Source: a virus. Taken from it: a DNA stretch of 63,037 nucleotides. Positions 43,165 through 50,928 of this stretch are shown here, piece after piece. The stretch lies in IMG/VR virus record IMGVR_UViG_3300035670_010208, positions 1-63,037 of that record; one strand, 5' to 3'. The translations under genes and the position numbers were made by a program. A model generated the notes under the pieces. It was not told the DNA's origin. It did not search any database and worked only from the letters and a program-made list of their open reading frames with translations. Numbering within the stretch: the stretch's first letter is position 1; the number at the start of each line of letters is the position of its first letter.

Positions 43165-46100
43165 ATGAGCGTAAATGAAAAAACAAAAAAGATTGAATCG
43201 GATTATTCAAAGTATATTGCAATGTCTAGATATGCCAGGTATCAGGATGGTCTAGATCGAAGAGAAACATGGAAAGAAACCGTAACGAGGCTTTGTTCTT
43301 TTTGGAAAGAAAAATATCCAGATTTATTTCCATACGAAGAAATGCATAAGCATATTGAATCTATGGATGATATGCCCTCTATGCGTTCTCTTATGACAGC
43401 AGGAAAGGCATTAGATCGTGATCAAGTTTCTGGTTACAATCCTGTTGTGGGTTCTACCCGTGTTGTCACTAGAGAATTTGGAAACGTCGCCATTTCATCT
43501 TTGAAAGATAAAACCGCGACAGTTTTGAATATTGACGGTAAATGGACTCAAGCGTTCTTTAGAAGCTATGGTTGCCAGAATATATTTTCTGTAAATACGA
43601 AATTAAATTCTAATACGGAAAAAACTGTAGGTTGTACAGGTAATCATCGGTGGGTATTACAAGACGGTACTGTAAAATCAACCTCAGAGCTAAAAGCCGG
43701 AGATAGAATTAAATTTGTTTCTGCGCAAAAACCTGAATTAGATGAAGATTATGAACTCGGCGTTAGACATGGTATAATATATGGAGATGGAACTGCTACA
43801 AAAACTTGCGAAAGAGTAAAAGGATATCACATAAGACTATGTGGCGACTCTAAAGAGTTGATTTCATGGTTTTCAGAATATCCAGTAGCGTACCCTCCAA
43901 GCGCAAACGGCGATCCTGTTATAATGATGTATGATGCATTTGCAGCTACTCATTCACTGAAACAGTTGCCACCAGAAACAGAAAGCGATAGTTATTTACT
44001 AGGGTTTATTAGAGGATGGATGGCGGCAGATGGATCTGTGACAAAAACTTCTCAAGTTTCACTTTGCACGTCAGATTCCGGGCTGGAATGGCTACAGAAT
44101 AATGGAGAGCGTCTCGGATTTGTAATTCAAAGAGTTTACAAGCAATCGTCAGAAACAAATTACGGAAAGAGGCGACAGAACAGTTATGTTATTTACATAA
44201 GTCGTTCTTCTTGTACAAAAGAAGATTTTCTTTGTTCGTGGAAAAGAAATAACTTTCAAGAACTAAATTCTCATTTCGTCGTTTCTTCAGTTGAAGAAAC
44301 ACAAAATGTAGAAGAAGTGTTTTGTGCAGAAGTGCCAGAAACAAATACATTTGTTATTGAAGGAGGGATGGTAACAGGAAACTGTTCATATTTGCCAATC
44401 AATGATCCAAGATGTTTTGATGAGGCGATGTATATCCTCATGTGCGGAACTGGCGTAGGCTTTTCTGTAGAGAGACAAGAAGTATGCAAATTACCATCAA
44501 TTCCAGATGAACTTTTTGAATCAGAAACAGTTATCAAAGTAAAAGATTCAAAAATTGGATGGTGTACTGGTCTTAGAGAATTGATTTCATTACTTTATGC
44601 AGGAAAAATCCCAAAATGGGATCTGTCAGGACTTAGACCAGCAGGCTCTAGGCTCAAAACATTTGGCGGTAGATCAAGTGGTCCACAGCCTTTAAATGAT
44701 GTATATTCTTTTATTGTTTCAATATTCAAGAGAGCGGCAGGAAGAAAACTCACTTCTATTGAATGCCATGATATTGTATGTAAAATAGCAGAATGTGTTG
44801 TGGTCGGTGGTGTTAGAAGAAGCGCCCTGATTTCGCTTAGCAATCTTTCTGACGAGAGAATGCGAGACGCAAAGACAGGACAGTGGTGGGAAAAAGATGT
44901 ACAGCGTGCATTGGCAAATAATTCTGTTGCATATACAGAAAAGCCAGAAATAGGCATCTTTATGAAAGAATGGCTATCTCTTTACAATTCAAAATCTGGC
45001 GAGAGAGGAATTGTAAATAGACATTCTGCAAAGAAAAATGCGGTTAACACAGGAAGAAGAGATCCTAATCATGATTTTGGAACAAATCCATGTCTTACTT
45101 CTGATACATGGATCTTTACTGACTCTGGTGCAAAGCAAGTAAAAGATCTTGTCGGTATTCCATTTACTGCAATACTTGATGGCAAAAAGTATCCTTCTAC
45201 ATCACAAGGATTTTTCTCATCTGGCATAAAACAAGTTTATCAAGTCAAATTAAAGAATGGAATGTCTATTAAATGCACAGGAAACCACAAATTTTTGACC
45301 AAAAATGGCTGGAAAAAAGTGGAAGAGATGGGTTCCGATGAGCATATTATTCTTGATAACAATCAAGGATTACATACATCTTGGGGTTCGAAACGTGGTG
45401 ATTTCGAAAAGGGATGGCTTCTTGGTTCGCTATATGGTGATGGAAATATAGCAAAAGATACTGCAAATCTTGATTTTTGGGGAGACAATAGATATGAAAT
45501 GCAGAATCTTTCTAAGATGTACTTAACTGAATTCCTTGTATGCAGAACAGATTGCGGAACAGGCATTGGACAACCAGAACATGACAGAGTAAGAATTGGT
45601 TCTCTATCTCTAAGAGAACACGCAATTGCATATGATATGTATGACTTTGACACAAAATCAAAGAAGATATCTGAACTTGTAGAAAAAGAATCTTCAGATT
45701 TTACAAGAGGATTTTTATGCGGTTGGTTTGATGCAGACGGAAGTGTGCAGGGAAATCATAAGAAAGGAATTAGTGTTAGACTCTCATCTTCTGATCTCAA
45801 AGCACTTCAGTATGCACAGAGATCACTTTCTAGACTAGGAATTGTTTCCAAGATATACGAAAATAGGCATGATGCTGGATACAGACTGCTTCCAGACGGA
45901 AATGGCGGATATAGAGAATATCATTGTAATGCAACACACGAACTTGTTGTATCCAACAAGAGCGTTCAAGCGTATTCAGAAATTGTTGGATTCAAGGATT
46001 CTAATAAGAATTCAAGACTGATGAATTATCTCTCTTCATATAAGAGAGAAATGAATTGTGATAAATTCTCTAGCAAAATAAAATCAATTATAGCAATTGG

Positions 46101-47094
46101 AGAGCAAGAAGTATTTGACTGTCAGATTCCTGAAAAGAATGCGTTCAGTGCAAACGGACTTGTGTCTCATAACTGTGGCGAAATCTCCCTTAGACCATTT
46201 GGATTCTGCAACCTTTCTGAAGTTATTGTAAGAGAAGATGATACTTTAGAATCACTTCTGAACAAAGTTAGAGTTGCTACAATTATTGGAACATTTCAGT
46301 CTACTCTTGTTAATTTTAGATATCTAAGAAGCATATGGAAAAAGAATGCAGAAGAAGAAAGGCTCCTAGGTGTTTCTCTAACAGGTATCATGGATCATCC
46401 CACGATGTCTGGAAAAGACGGCAAAGAAATATTAGAAGCATGGCTTGCAAAGCTAAAGCAGTGTGCTATTGATACAAATAAAGAGTGGGCAGAGAAACTC
46501 GGTATTAATCAGTCTGCCTCTATTACTTGTGTCAAGCCTAGCGGCACAGTATCTCAGCTTGTAAATTCATCTTCAGGTATTCATCCAAGATATTCAAAGT
46601 ATTATATAAGAACTGTCAGAGCAGATAAAACAGATCCTTTGGCTTTATTTTTGATGATTCAGGGTGTTCCTTGTGAAGATGATGTAACAAAACCAAACAG
46701 CACATATGTATTTAGTTTTCCAATGAAATCTCCTGACAATGCTGTCACCGCTCCAGAAATATCGGCTATCGAACAACTAGAGCTATATCTTACATATCAG
46801 AGATATTGGACAGAACACAATGTTTCAATTACAGTTTATGTAAGAGAACATGAGTGGATGGAAGTAGGAGCATGGGTTTATAAACATTTTGATGAAATTG
46901 GTGGAGTATCTTTTCTACCATATTCAGATCATGTTTACAAGCAGGCTCCATATCAACCAATCTCAAAAGAGCAATATGAAAAATTGGCTCTAGAGTTTCC
47001 AGATATAAATTGGGAACAGTTTATTGAATCTGGAGATACCACCAAGGGTGCTCAAGAGTATGCTTGTGTTAGCGGGATGTGTGAGCTTATCTGA
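43165..47094 (+). CDS. nrdJ: Adenosylcobalamin-dependent (class II) ribonucleotide reductase with two inteins
   Basis: The 1309-aa precursor holds three extein pieces: residues 1-92, 407-642 and 1004-1309. They join into a 634-aa reductase. Extein marks are CSYLPINDPRCFDEAMYILM, GTGVGFSVERQ, FGTNP|CGEISLRPFGFCNLSE (N-x-C-x-E radical site) and the C-terminal redox pair ACVSGMCEL. This pattern is of the monomeric or dimeric B12-dependent type, so no separate radical subunit is needed. It reduces nucleotides for phage DNA synthesis. Both inteins carry LAGLIDADG endonucleases and must be removed for activity. Spliced length is below many class II enzymes, with a short N-terminus. A ribosome-binding site AAAAGGGGAAA is present. 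Confidence 0.92.
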   Translation: MSVNEKTKKIESDYSKYIAMSRYARYQDGLDRRETWKETVTRLCSFWKEKYPDLFPYEEMHKHIESMDDMPSMRSLMTAGKALDRDQVSGYNPVVGSTRVVTREFGNVAISSLKDKTATVLNIDGKWTQAFFRSYGCQNIFSVNTKLNSNTEKTVGCTGNHRWVLQDGTVKSTSELKAGDRIKFVSAQKPELDEDYELGVRHGIIYGDGTATKTCERVKGYHIRLCGDSKELISWFSEYPVAYPPSANGDPVIMMYDAFAATHSLKQLPPETESDSYLLGFIRGWMAADGSVTKTSQVSLCTSDSGLEWLQNNGERLGFVIQRVYKQSSETNYGKRRQNSYVIYISRSSCTKEDFLCSWKRNNFQELNSHFVVSSVEETQNVEEVFCAEVPETNTFVIEGGMVTGNCSYLPINDPRCFDEAMYILMCGTGVGFSVERQEVCKLPSIPDELFESETVIKVKDSKIGWCTGLRELISLLYAGKIPKWDLSGLRPAGSRLKTFGGRSSGPQPLNDVYSFIVSIFKRAAGRKLTSIECHDIVCKIAECVVVGGVRRSALISLSNLSDERMRDAKTGQWWEKDVQRALANNSVAYTEKPEIGIFMKEWLSLYNSKSGERGIVNRHSAKKNAVNTGRRDPNHDFGTNPCLTSDTWIFTDSGAKQVKDLVGIPFTAILDGKKYPSTSQGFFSSGIKQVYQVKLKNGMSIKCTGNHKFLTKNGWKKVEEMGSDEHIILDNNQGLHTSWGSKRGDFEKGWLLGSLYGDGNIAKDTANLDFWGDNRYEMQNLSKMYLTEFLVCRTDCGTGIGQPEHDRVRIGSLSLREHAIAYDMYDFDTKSKKISELVEKESSDFTRGFLCGWFDADGSVQGNHKKGISVRLSSSDLKALQYAQRSLSRLGIVSKIYENRHDAGYRLLPDGNGGYREYHCNATHELVVSNKSVQAYSEIVGFKDSNKNSRLMNYLSSYKREMNCDKFSSKIKSIIAIGEQEVFDCQIPEKNAFSANGLVSHNCGEISLRPFGFCNLSEVIVREDDTLESLLNKVRVATIIGTFQSTLVNFRYLRSIWKKNAEEERLLGVSLTGIMDHPTMSGKDGKEILEAWLAKLKQCAIDTNKEWAEKLGINQSASITCVKPSGTVSQLVNSSSGIHPRYSKYYIRTVRADKTDPLALFLMIQGVPCEDDVTKPNSTYVFSFPMKSPDNAVTAPEISAIEQLELYLTYQRYWTEHNVSITVYVREHEWMEVGAWVYKHFDEIGGVSFLPYSDHVYKQAPYQPISKEQYEKLALEFPDINWEQFIESGDTTKGAQEYACVSGMCELI
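43441..44382 (+). mobile_element. Intein 1 in nrdJ: class 3-type with Pro1 and Trp/Cys/Thr triad
   Basis: The 314-aa intein lies between extein GYN and CSYLP. It begins PVVGSTRVVTREFG, so position 1 is Pro, not Cys or Ser. In block B the TGNHRW stretch puts His at B:10 and Trp at B:12 (W71). In block F, EEVFCAEVPETNTF puts Cys at F:4 (C295), where Asp is usual. In block G, GGMVTGN|C puts Thr at G:5 (T312) and Gly in place of the penultimate His. This is the WCT triad of class 3 inteins, in which the block F Cys is the first nucleophile. A LAGLIDADG nuclease is inserted (YGDGT near residue 115 and FIRGWMAADGS near 190). Confidence 0.85.
45091..46173 (+). mobile_element. Intein 2 in nrdJ: class 1 with LAGLIDADG endonuclease
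   Basis: The 361-aa intein lies between extein FGTNP and CGEIS, that is directly before the radical-site cysteine. It starts CLTSDTWIFTDSG (Cys1) and has block B SIKCTGNHKFLTKNGW. Its nuclease has two LAGLIDADG helices (GWLLGSLYGDGN and FLCGWFDADGS), block F is QEVFDCQIPEKNAF and the C-terminal end is NGLVSHN|C with His-Asn. This is a standard class 1 set of splicing residues. The insertion site is a known hotspot in ribonucleotide reductases. Confidence 0.93.
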
Positions 47095-47123
47095 TATTTA
47101 GAATAATAAACGATATGTTCTTG

Positions 47124-47160
47124 ACAAGGGCCAGAGAAATCTGGCCCTTGTTTCGTTTTG
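47124..47160 (+). terminator. Rho-independent terminator after nrdJ
   Basis: A 12-bp perfect stem (ACAAGGGCCAGA paired with its complement) capped by a GAAA tetraloop is followed by TTTCGTTTT. It is the longest stem among the terminators in this window. Confidence 0.88.
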
Positions 47161-47181
47161 TGTCGTGATTAATATGTATAT

Positions 47182-47436
47182 ATGCACGGAATTCCTGACA
47201 AATCACAATTTACATGGTTCAATAAAAATACAATGGCTGTTTATAGAACAGAGGTATTTACTTATACTCTTTGGCAACATAAAGATGATACATGGGGTTG
47301 TTCAATAGATATGAAACTTGATTATGGCCTTGCCAACGCTATAGGAACAGGAAGAGGAAACTCATGGGAAGAAGCGTTACGAGAAGCAAGAATGAACACT
47401 ATGATCAAGCTAATGTCTTTGTATAATAAAGTATAA
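47182..47436 (+). CDS. Small hypothetical protein
   Basis: The 84-aa frame starts at 47182 (MHGIPDKSQF) without a clear ribosome-binding site. A second ATG at 47233 (MAVYRTEV) is possible but also lacks one. The sequence has aromatic-rich beta strands (VFTYTLWQHKDDTWGCSI) and a C-terminal helix (SWEEALREARMNTMIKLM), which looks like a small folded domain. No family is recognised. It follows the nrdJ terminator. Confidence 0.55.
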   Translation: MHGIPDKSQFTWFNKNTMAVYRTEVFTYTLWQHKDDTWGCSIDMKLDYGLANAIGTGRGNSWEEALREARMNTMIKLMSLYNKV

Positions 47437-47445
47437 AGAGAAATA

Positions 47446-47625
47446 ATGATAAAGTTTTTTAAAACATTTAGAATATGGAAAGAAAGACCTGGAGCTATAT
47501 CTCCTGGTTCGTGTTGGTGTGCTTCTTATTTTGGATGTTATCTTCATGTCCGAGAATCATTTCTAGGTCTTCTATGGGAACTAATTACACAGTTTCGACA
47601 CGAACGACATATTGTGGGGCACTAA
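47446..47625 (+). CDS. Small cysteine/tryptophan-rich hypothetical protein, 59 aa
   Basis: A 59-codon frame starts at the ATG at 47446 behind AAAGAGAAATA and stops exactly before the ATG of the methyltransferase gene. The product (MIKFFKTFRIWKERPG...) has a central run rich in Gly, Ser, Cys and Trp and a basic C-terminus. The tight packing against the next gene supports translation. It might associate with membrane, but no clear transmembrane helix is present. Confidence 0.45.
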   Translation: MIKFFKTFRIWKERPGAISPGSCWCASYFGCYLHVRESFLGLLWELITQFRHERHIVGH

Positions 47626-48156
47626 ATGACATCTCCTGTTGTACATAATTCTAAAAATAATGAATGGTACACTCCATCAAATATATTAGATTTGGCTAGA
47701 TTGTTTCTGGTAGAAATAGATTTAGATGTAGCTTCTTGTGAAACCTCAAATATAAACGTAAAAGCTAAAAACTATTTCGATTTAAATAACGACGCATTGT
47801 CTAAAAATTGGAATGCTAAAACTGTATGGATGAATCCGCCGTATAGCAAAGACCTTTTTGATAAATTTATAAACAAATTTATTCAAGAATTTGAGAACAA
47901 ATCCTTTCAAAAAGGTGTTGTGATAACAAACAATAATACAGAGACAAAAGCTGGACAGATGCTTTTAAAAAATTGTAGCTTTGCACTTTTCTTCTCTAAA
48001 AGAATTAAGTTTCTAAACAAAAATCTAAAACCAGCCAATACCCCAACACAAGGTCAGGTGTTATATTTCTTTGGAGCAAGCAAGGATGATTTTGTGCTTC
48101 TTGAAAAAGAAATAGAGAAACATGGAACTATTTTGTTTAATTATAAAAATATGTAA
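47626..48156 (+). CDS. dam: Phage N6-adenine DNA methyltransferase (Dam-like)
   Basis: The 176-aa protein has the phage Dam pattern: NNEWYTPSNILDLARLFL near the start, EIDLDVASCETSN, and TVWMNPPYSKDLF with the NPPY catalytic motif at about residues 69-72. It would methylate adenine in host or phage DNA and may protect against restriction. The start follows the stop of the 59-aa frame directly. Length and motif order match the short DNA N-6-adenine-methyltransferase family. The recognition site cannot be read from sequence. Confidence 0.88.
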   Translation: MTSPVVHNSKNNEWYTPSNILDLARLFLVEIDLDVASCETSNINVKAKNYFDLNNDALSKNWNAKTVWMNPPYSKDLFDKFINKFIQEFENKSFQKGVVITNNNTETKAGQMLLKNCSFALFFSKRIKFLNKNLKPANTPTQGQVLYFFGASKDDFVLLEKEIEKHGTILFNYKNM

Positions 48157-48165
48157 GGAGTAAAA

Positions 48166-48516
48166 ATGCCTAAAAAACTAGATGACGATGTGCTTGATGC
48201 GTTGATTGAGAAAGTATGTACATTCTCTTTGGGGGCTGTTGAGACAACTTGCGACAGTTCTTTACCACAAGATGAAAAAATACAATATTTATGTAGAGCT
48301 TTTACTGAAATCCTTGGGGTTCTAATAATTTCTAGTCCGAAAAATGAACTAGAAACTGTACATAAAAATGTTATTGGCTGGCTAAATAGCGTTGTCGCCT
48401 ATAATGCTAAAATGTCTGAACTTTCTGGAATAGATGTTCTACAATCTTATCCCTCTCTTGAAACTATTTTCAGGGATATGATGTTTATATCGCCAGAGAA
48501 AAAAGTAAAAGCATAA
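48166..48516 (+). CDS. Hypothetical helical protein
   Basis: The 116-aa protein is mostly helical (DDVLDALIEKVCTFSLGAVE, LCRAFTEILGVLII), with two N-terminal-half cysteines besides one at residue 44. It has a clear ribosome-binding site (AAGGAG) and lies in the plus-strand operon after the methyltransferase. No family is recognised. It ends just before a strong terminator. Confidence 0.6.
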   Translation: MPKKLDDDVLDALIEKVCTFSLGAVETTCDSSLPQDEKIQYLCRAFTEILGVLIISSPKNELETVHKNVIGWLNSVVAYNAKMSELSGIDVLQSYPSLETIFRDMMFISPEKKVKA

Positions 48517-48538
48517 AACCAAATGAACTTTAAATGAC

Positions 48539-48565
48539 AAGGGGAGCAGAAGCTCCCCTTTTTTA
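48539..48565 (+). terminator. Rho-independent terminator at a convergent gene junction
   Basis: A 9-bp stem AAGGGGAGC/GCTCCCCTT with an AGAA loop runs into six T's. It ends the plus-strand block. The minus-strand gene stops two bases before its end, so it may also slow transcription from the other side. Confidence 0.88.
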
Positions 48566-49273
48566 TTTTATTAGACTGCCTAATAGTCGAAGATATCTTT
48601 CTTCTACTTTTTTAAGTTTTTTATAATAATTAAAATCCTCTCCAAGATGATCTCTTGCTATTTCTTTTGCAATCCTAATACTTGATGTATGTTCTAGTTC
48701 TTTTTTTGAACCTGCTTTTATTCTTTTTACAACTTCTTTTGTAGATACAGAATATTTCTCAGCAAGCTCTTTTACTGTTGGCGTTTTTTTGTCTAGATAT
48801 TCTTTTCTTTTTTTTCTTTTTGCTTCATTGATAGATTCATTTCTTGTGTCGAAAAATTTAACGACAACTGGTATCTTGGTATTGGATGGATATCCAAGTT
48901 TTTTAAGAGTCATTATTCTATGATTTCCTTCTCCGACATATGGTTTTCTATCTTTATTTTTGTCAACTATAACAAACATTGGTTTTTCAAAATCATACCC
49001 TTTTGATTTTATTGATTTGTATAGCTCTTCATTTTCTTCTGGAGTATTTGCAGGATATACACTTCTGTCCCATTCTTTTATAGAATCCAAATCTTTCAAT
49101 GTCATATACATGTGAAAACCTTCTTCTTCGTATAGTTTATAACCTTTTATCCACTGATTCTGGATGTCAAAAATGTCTACTGATCTTTTTAAGAAATCCT
49201 CAAGTTCAAAGAGTTCATAGTAGTAAGTGAATCTAGGGATATCTTCAAATTTTTTTATATTTCTATCTGACAT
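48563..49273 (-). CDS. ParB/Srx-like domain protein with HTH and phage C-terminal motif
   Basis: The 236-aa protein has a ParB/Srx-like core around PMFVIVDKNKDRKPYVGEGNHRIMTL (about residues 96-120). G-E-G-N-H-R-I is the active-site-type motif of this fold. Residues about 163-185 (TVKELAEKYSVSTKEVVKRI) form a helix-turn-helix. The C-terminus (SIRIAKEIARDHLGEDFNYYKKL) is a short motif common at the ends of phage proteins of this kind. Biochemical role is unknown; nuclease or nucleotide binding are possibilities. A second ParB-like protein is two genes upstream. Confidence 0.65.
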   Translation of the reverse strand: MSDRNIKKFEDIPRFTYYYELFELEDFLKRSVDIFDIQNQWIKGYKLYEEEGFHMYMTLKDLDSIKEWDRSVYPANTPEENEELYKSIKSKGYDFEKPMFVIVDKNKDRKPYVGEGNHRIMTLKKLGYPSNTKIPVVVKFFDTRNESINEAKRKKRKEYLDKKTPTVKELAEKYSVSTKEVVKRIKAGSKKELEHTSSIRIAKEIARDHLGEDFNYYKKLKKVEERYLRLLGSLIK

Positions 49274-49288
49274 TTTTTATTTCCTATA

Positions 49289-50245
49289 TCATAAATATAA
49301 ATTTAATTCTGTTTGATTGTAAGTTTTTTTAAGATACTCCAAACCTTTGTCAAAACCTTTCATGTCTGCATTTGGATATGTATTTTTAATATATCTACAA
49401 ACAAAAAGATAAAAGAATATCCTTAGTTCGTTTTCTATTTCATATTCCGTAGCGCTTCTTGCTAAAAAGAGGCATAAATCTCTCTCTGTCTTTCTGGATA
49501 TTATATATGACCTATATAAACTTTTGGCATATGCTTCTATTTCGAATAAAGATAAGTAAAAATGCGAGTCATCACTCTGTGGAACTAAAACATATTTATC
49601 AAATACATCTTTTTCTTCATTTGATTTAGGAGCAATTTTATTATATATAAGCTCGTGACGCCTGCTTATCTCGCTATTTCCTAATAGTTTTGATTTTTTG
49701 GTTATATCTAAATCAGATCCTTGTTTAAGATGAGCTAATTCGTGCTCTACGGCTGAATAGATTTCTTTTTTAATATCGTTATATTTTCTTCTAAAAAAAT
49801 TTATATCTGCTTGCTTGTTTTCTGTAAAAAATAAATTTACTGTTATGTTTAGGTTAAAAATTAATTTCTCTTTATTTTCTCGTAAAGAGCTATTCATAAA
49901 CCCTCCCACTTGAAAAGTAGGATAGTCTTCTTTTTCTTTTATATTTATAGTGTAATATAATTTAGAAGTTACTTTTTTATACTTTTTAAGTAGTTTGTTA
50001 TAGATTTTTTCTTTTTGCGGTAAATCTACATCTTCTGTTTTTTCTTTTGAAAATATTTTAAGAGCATCAAGGCCTATTAGTTCTATAAATTTCTTAAAAA
50101 AAGATTTTTTTACAATTTTTCCCTGCGACTCTATCTTGTTCTTTACGTCTGAAAATATAGCATTAGCATACTCTCTTATTATCTGTTTGTTTTGTCCAGA
50201 TAGAGCCTCATTTATGTTGAAAAGAATTATCTTCACATCAGTCAT
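49289..50245 (-). CDS. Putative zinc metallopeptidase
   Basis: The 318-aa protein contains VEHELAHLKQGSD (H168, E169, H172), an HExxH zinc motif, and FEIEAYAKSLYRSY (E235/E237) about 65 residues later as the likely third ligand. The arrangement matches that of the 556-aa protein in the neck cluster, which has HEIKH and EIEAFAEQ. It lies between two ParB-like genes and overlaps the upstream one by 8 bases. No signal peptide is seen. Activity and substrate are inferred or unknown. Confidence 0.65.
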   Translation of the reverse strand: MTDVKIILFNINEALSGQNKQIIREYANAIFSDVKNKIESQGKIVKKSFFKKFIELIGLDALKIFSKEKTEDVDLPQKEKIYNKLLKKYKKVTSKLYYTINIKEKEDYPTFQVGGFMNSSLRENKEKLIFNLNITVNLFFTENKQADINFFRRKYNDIKKEIYSAVEHELAHLKQGSDLDITKKSKLLGNSEISRRHELIYNKIAPKSNEEKDVFDKYVLVPQSDDSHFYLSLFEIEAYAKSLYRSYIISRKTERDLCLFLARSATEYEIENELRIFFYLFVCRYIKNTYPNADMKGFDKGLEYLKKTYNQTELNLYL

Positions 50246-50687
50246 CCCACTTGAGAAATAGAGCTTTTGGCCTGATATGTAATATCTTACAAACCATTAG
50301 CCTGGTATTGCCAGATACCAATTCGTATTCTCCCTCTTTTTTAATTACAACTGGGGCATCTACATATTTTTCTTCAATTATAGCTTTTAATATTTTTTTG
50401 TAATCTTTTTTATAATACTCAGAAATCTCTACAACCTTCTTGAAAGAATCTACTTTCCAAGAATCTGTATTTTTCAATTGCATCCAAATATAGTCGCTTA
50501 GCTCTCTCATGTTTGAATACTTAAATTGCTCTTTATAGTCTTCAAAATCATCATCAGATAATCTATCTTTTTTTAATTCTTTTTTAAGATATCTTTTTAT
50601 TTCTTCATATTCTTTTGAGAAAGATGGAAGTTGCCATCTAATCTGTAGCATTGACTCTAAAAGAGGTATAGAGAGCCTTAGTTTCAT
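50238..50687 (-). CDS. ParB/Srx-like protein
   Basis: The 149-aa protein ends with VDAPVVIKKEGEYELVSGNTRLMVCKIL. The pattern P-V-V-I...Y-E-L-V-S-G-N-T-R-L is the ParB-like core seen in many phage proteins. The N-terminal 70 residues are helical and charged. It is short and has no HTH, unlike the protein at 48563. Its function in phages is not established; the motif could bind nucleotide or DNA. Confidence 0.65.
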   Translation of the reverse strand: MKLRLSIPLLESMLQIRWQLPSFSKEYEEIKRYLKKELKKDRLSDDDFEDYKEQFKYSNMRELSDYIWMQLKNTDSWKVDSFKKVVEISEYYKKDYKKILKAIIEEKYVDAPVVIKKEGEYELVSGNTRLMVCKILHIRPKALFLKWDD

Positions 50688-50691
50688 ATCA

Positions 50692-50928
50692 TTATCCTTT
50701 TATTAGAACTTTAGATTTAGTTCTATTTATATATTCTGTTAAAATATTTACATCAACAAACTTTGTGCCAGTTGATACTTCAATAATTTCAATTTGTTTA
50801 TTAGAAGTGTTTCCTGCTGAAATAAAATATTTTTCACCAAAAGAGTCAAGAATGTTTTTTATGTTTTCAACTTTTCTATAATCTTTATTGTAATCGCAAT
50901 AAGTTATTCTAAACATTTTGTTCTCCAA
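50692..50928 (-). CDS. Small hypothetical protein
   Basis: The 78-aa protein begins MENKMFRITYCDYNKDYRKV and looks like a small alpha/beta domain (ISAGNTSNKQIEIIEVSTG). It starts directly after the GroEL stop and ends 4 bases before the ParB-like gene. It has a TTGGAGAAC ribosome-binding site within the end of groEL. I recognise no family, and it does not look like GroES. Confidence 0.6.
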   Translation of the reverse strand: MENKMFRITYCDYNKDYRKVENIKNILDSFGEKYFISAGNTSNKQIEIIEVSTGTKFVDVNILTEYINRTKSKVLIKG

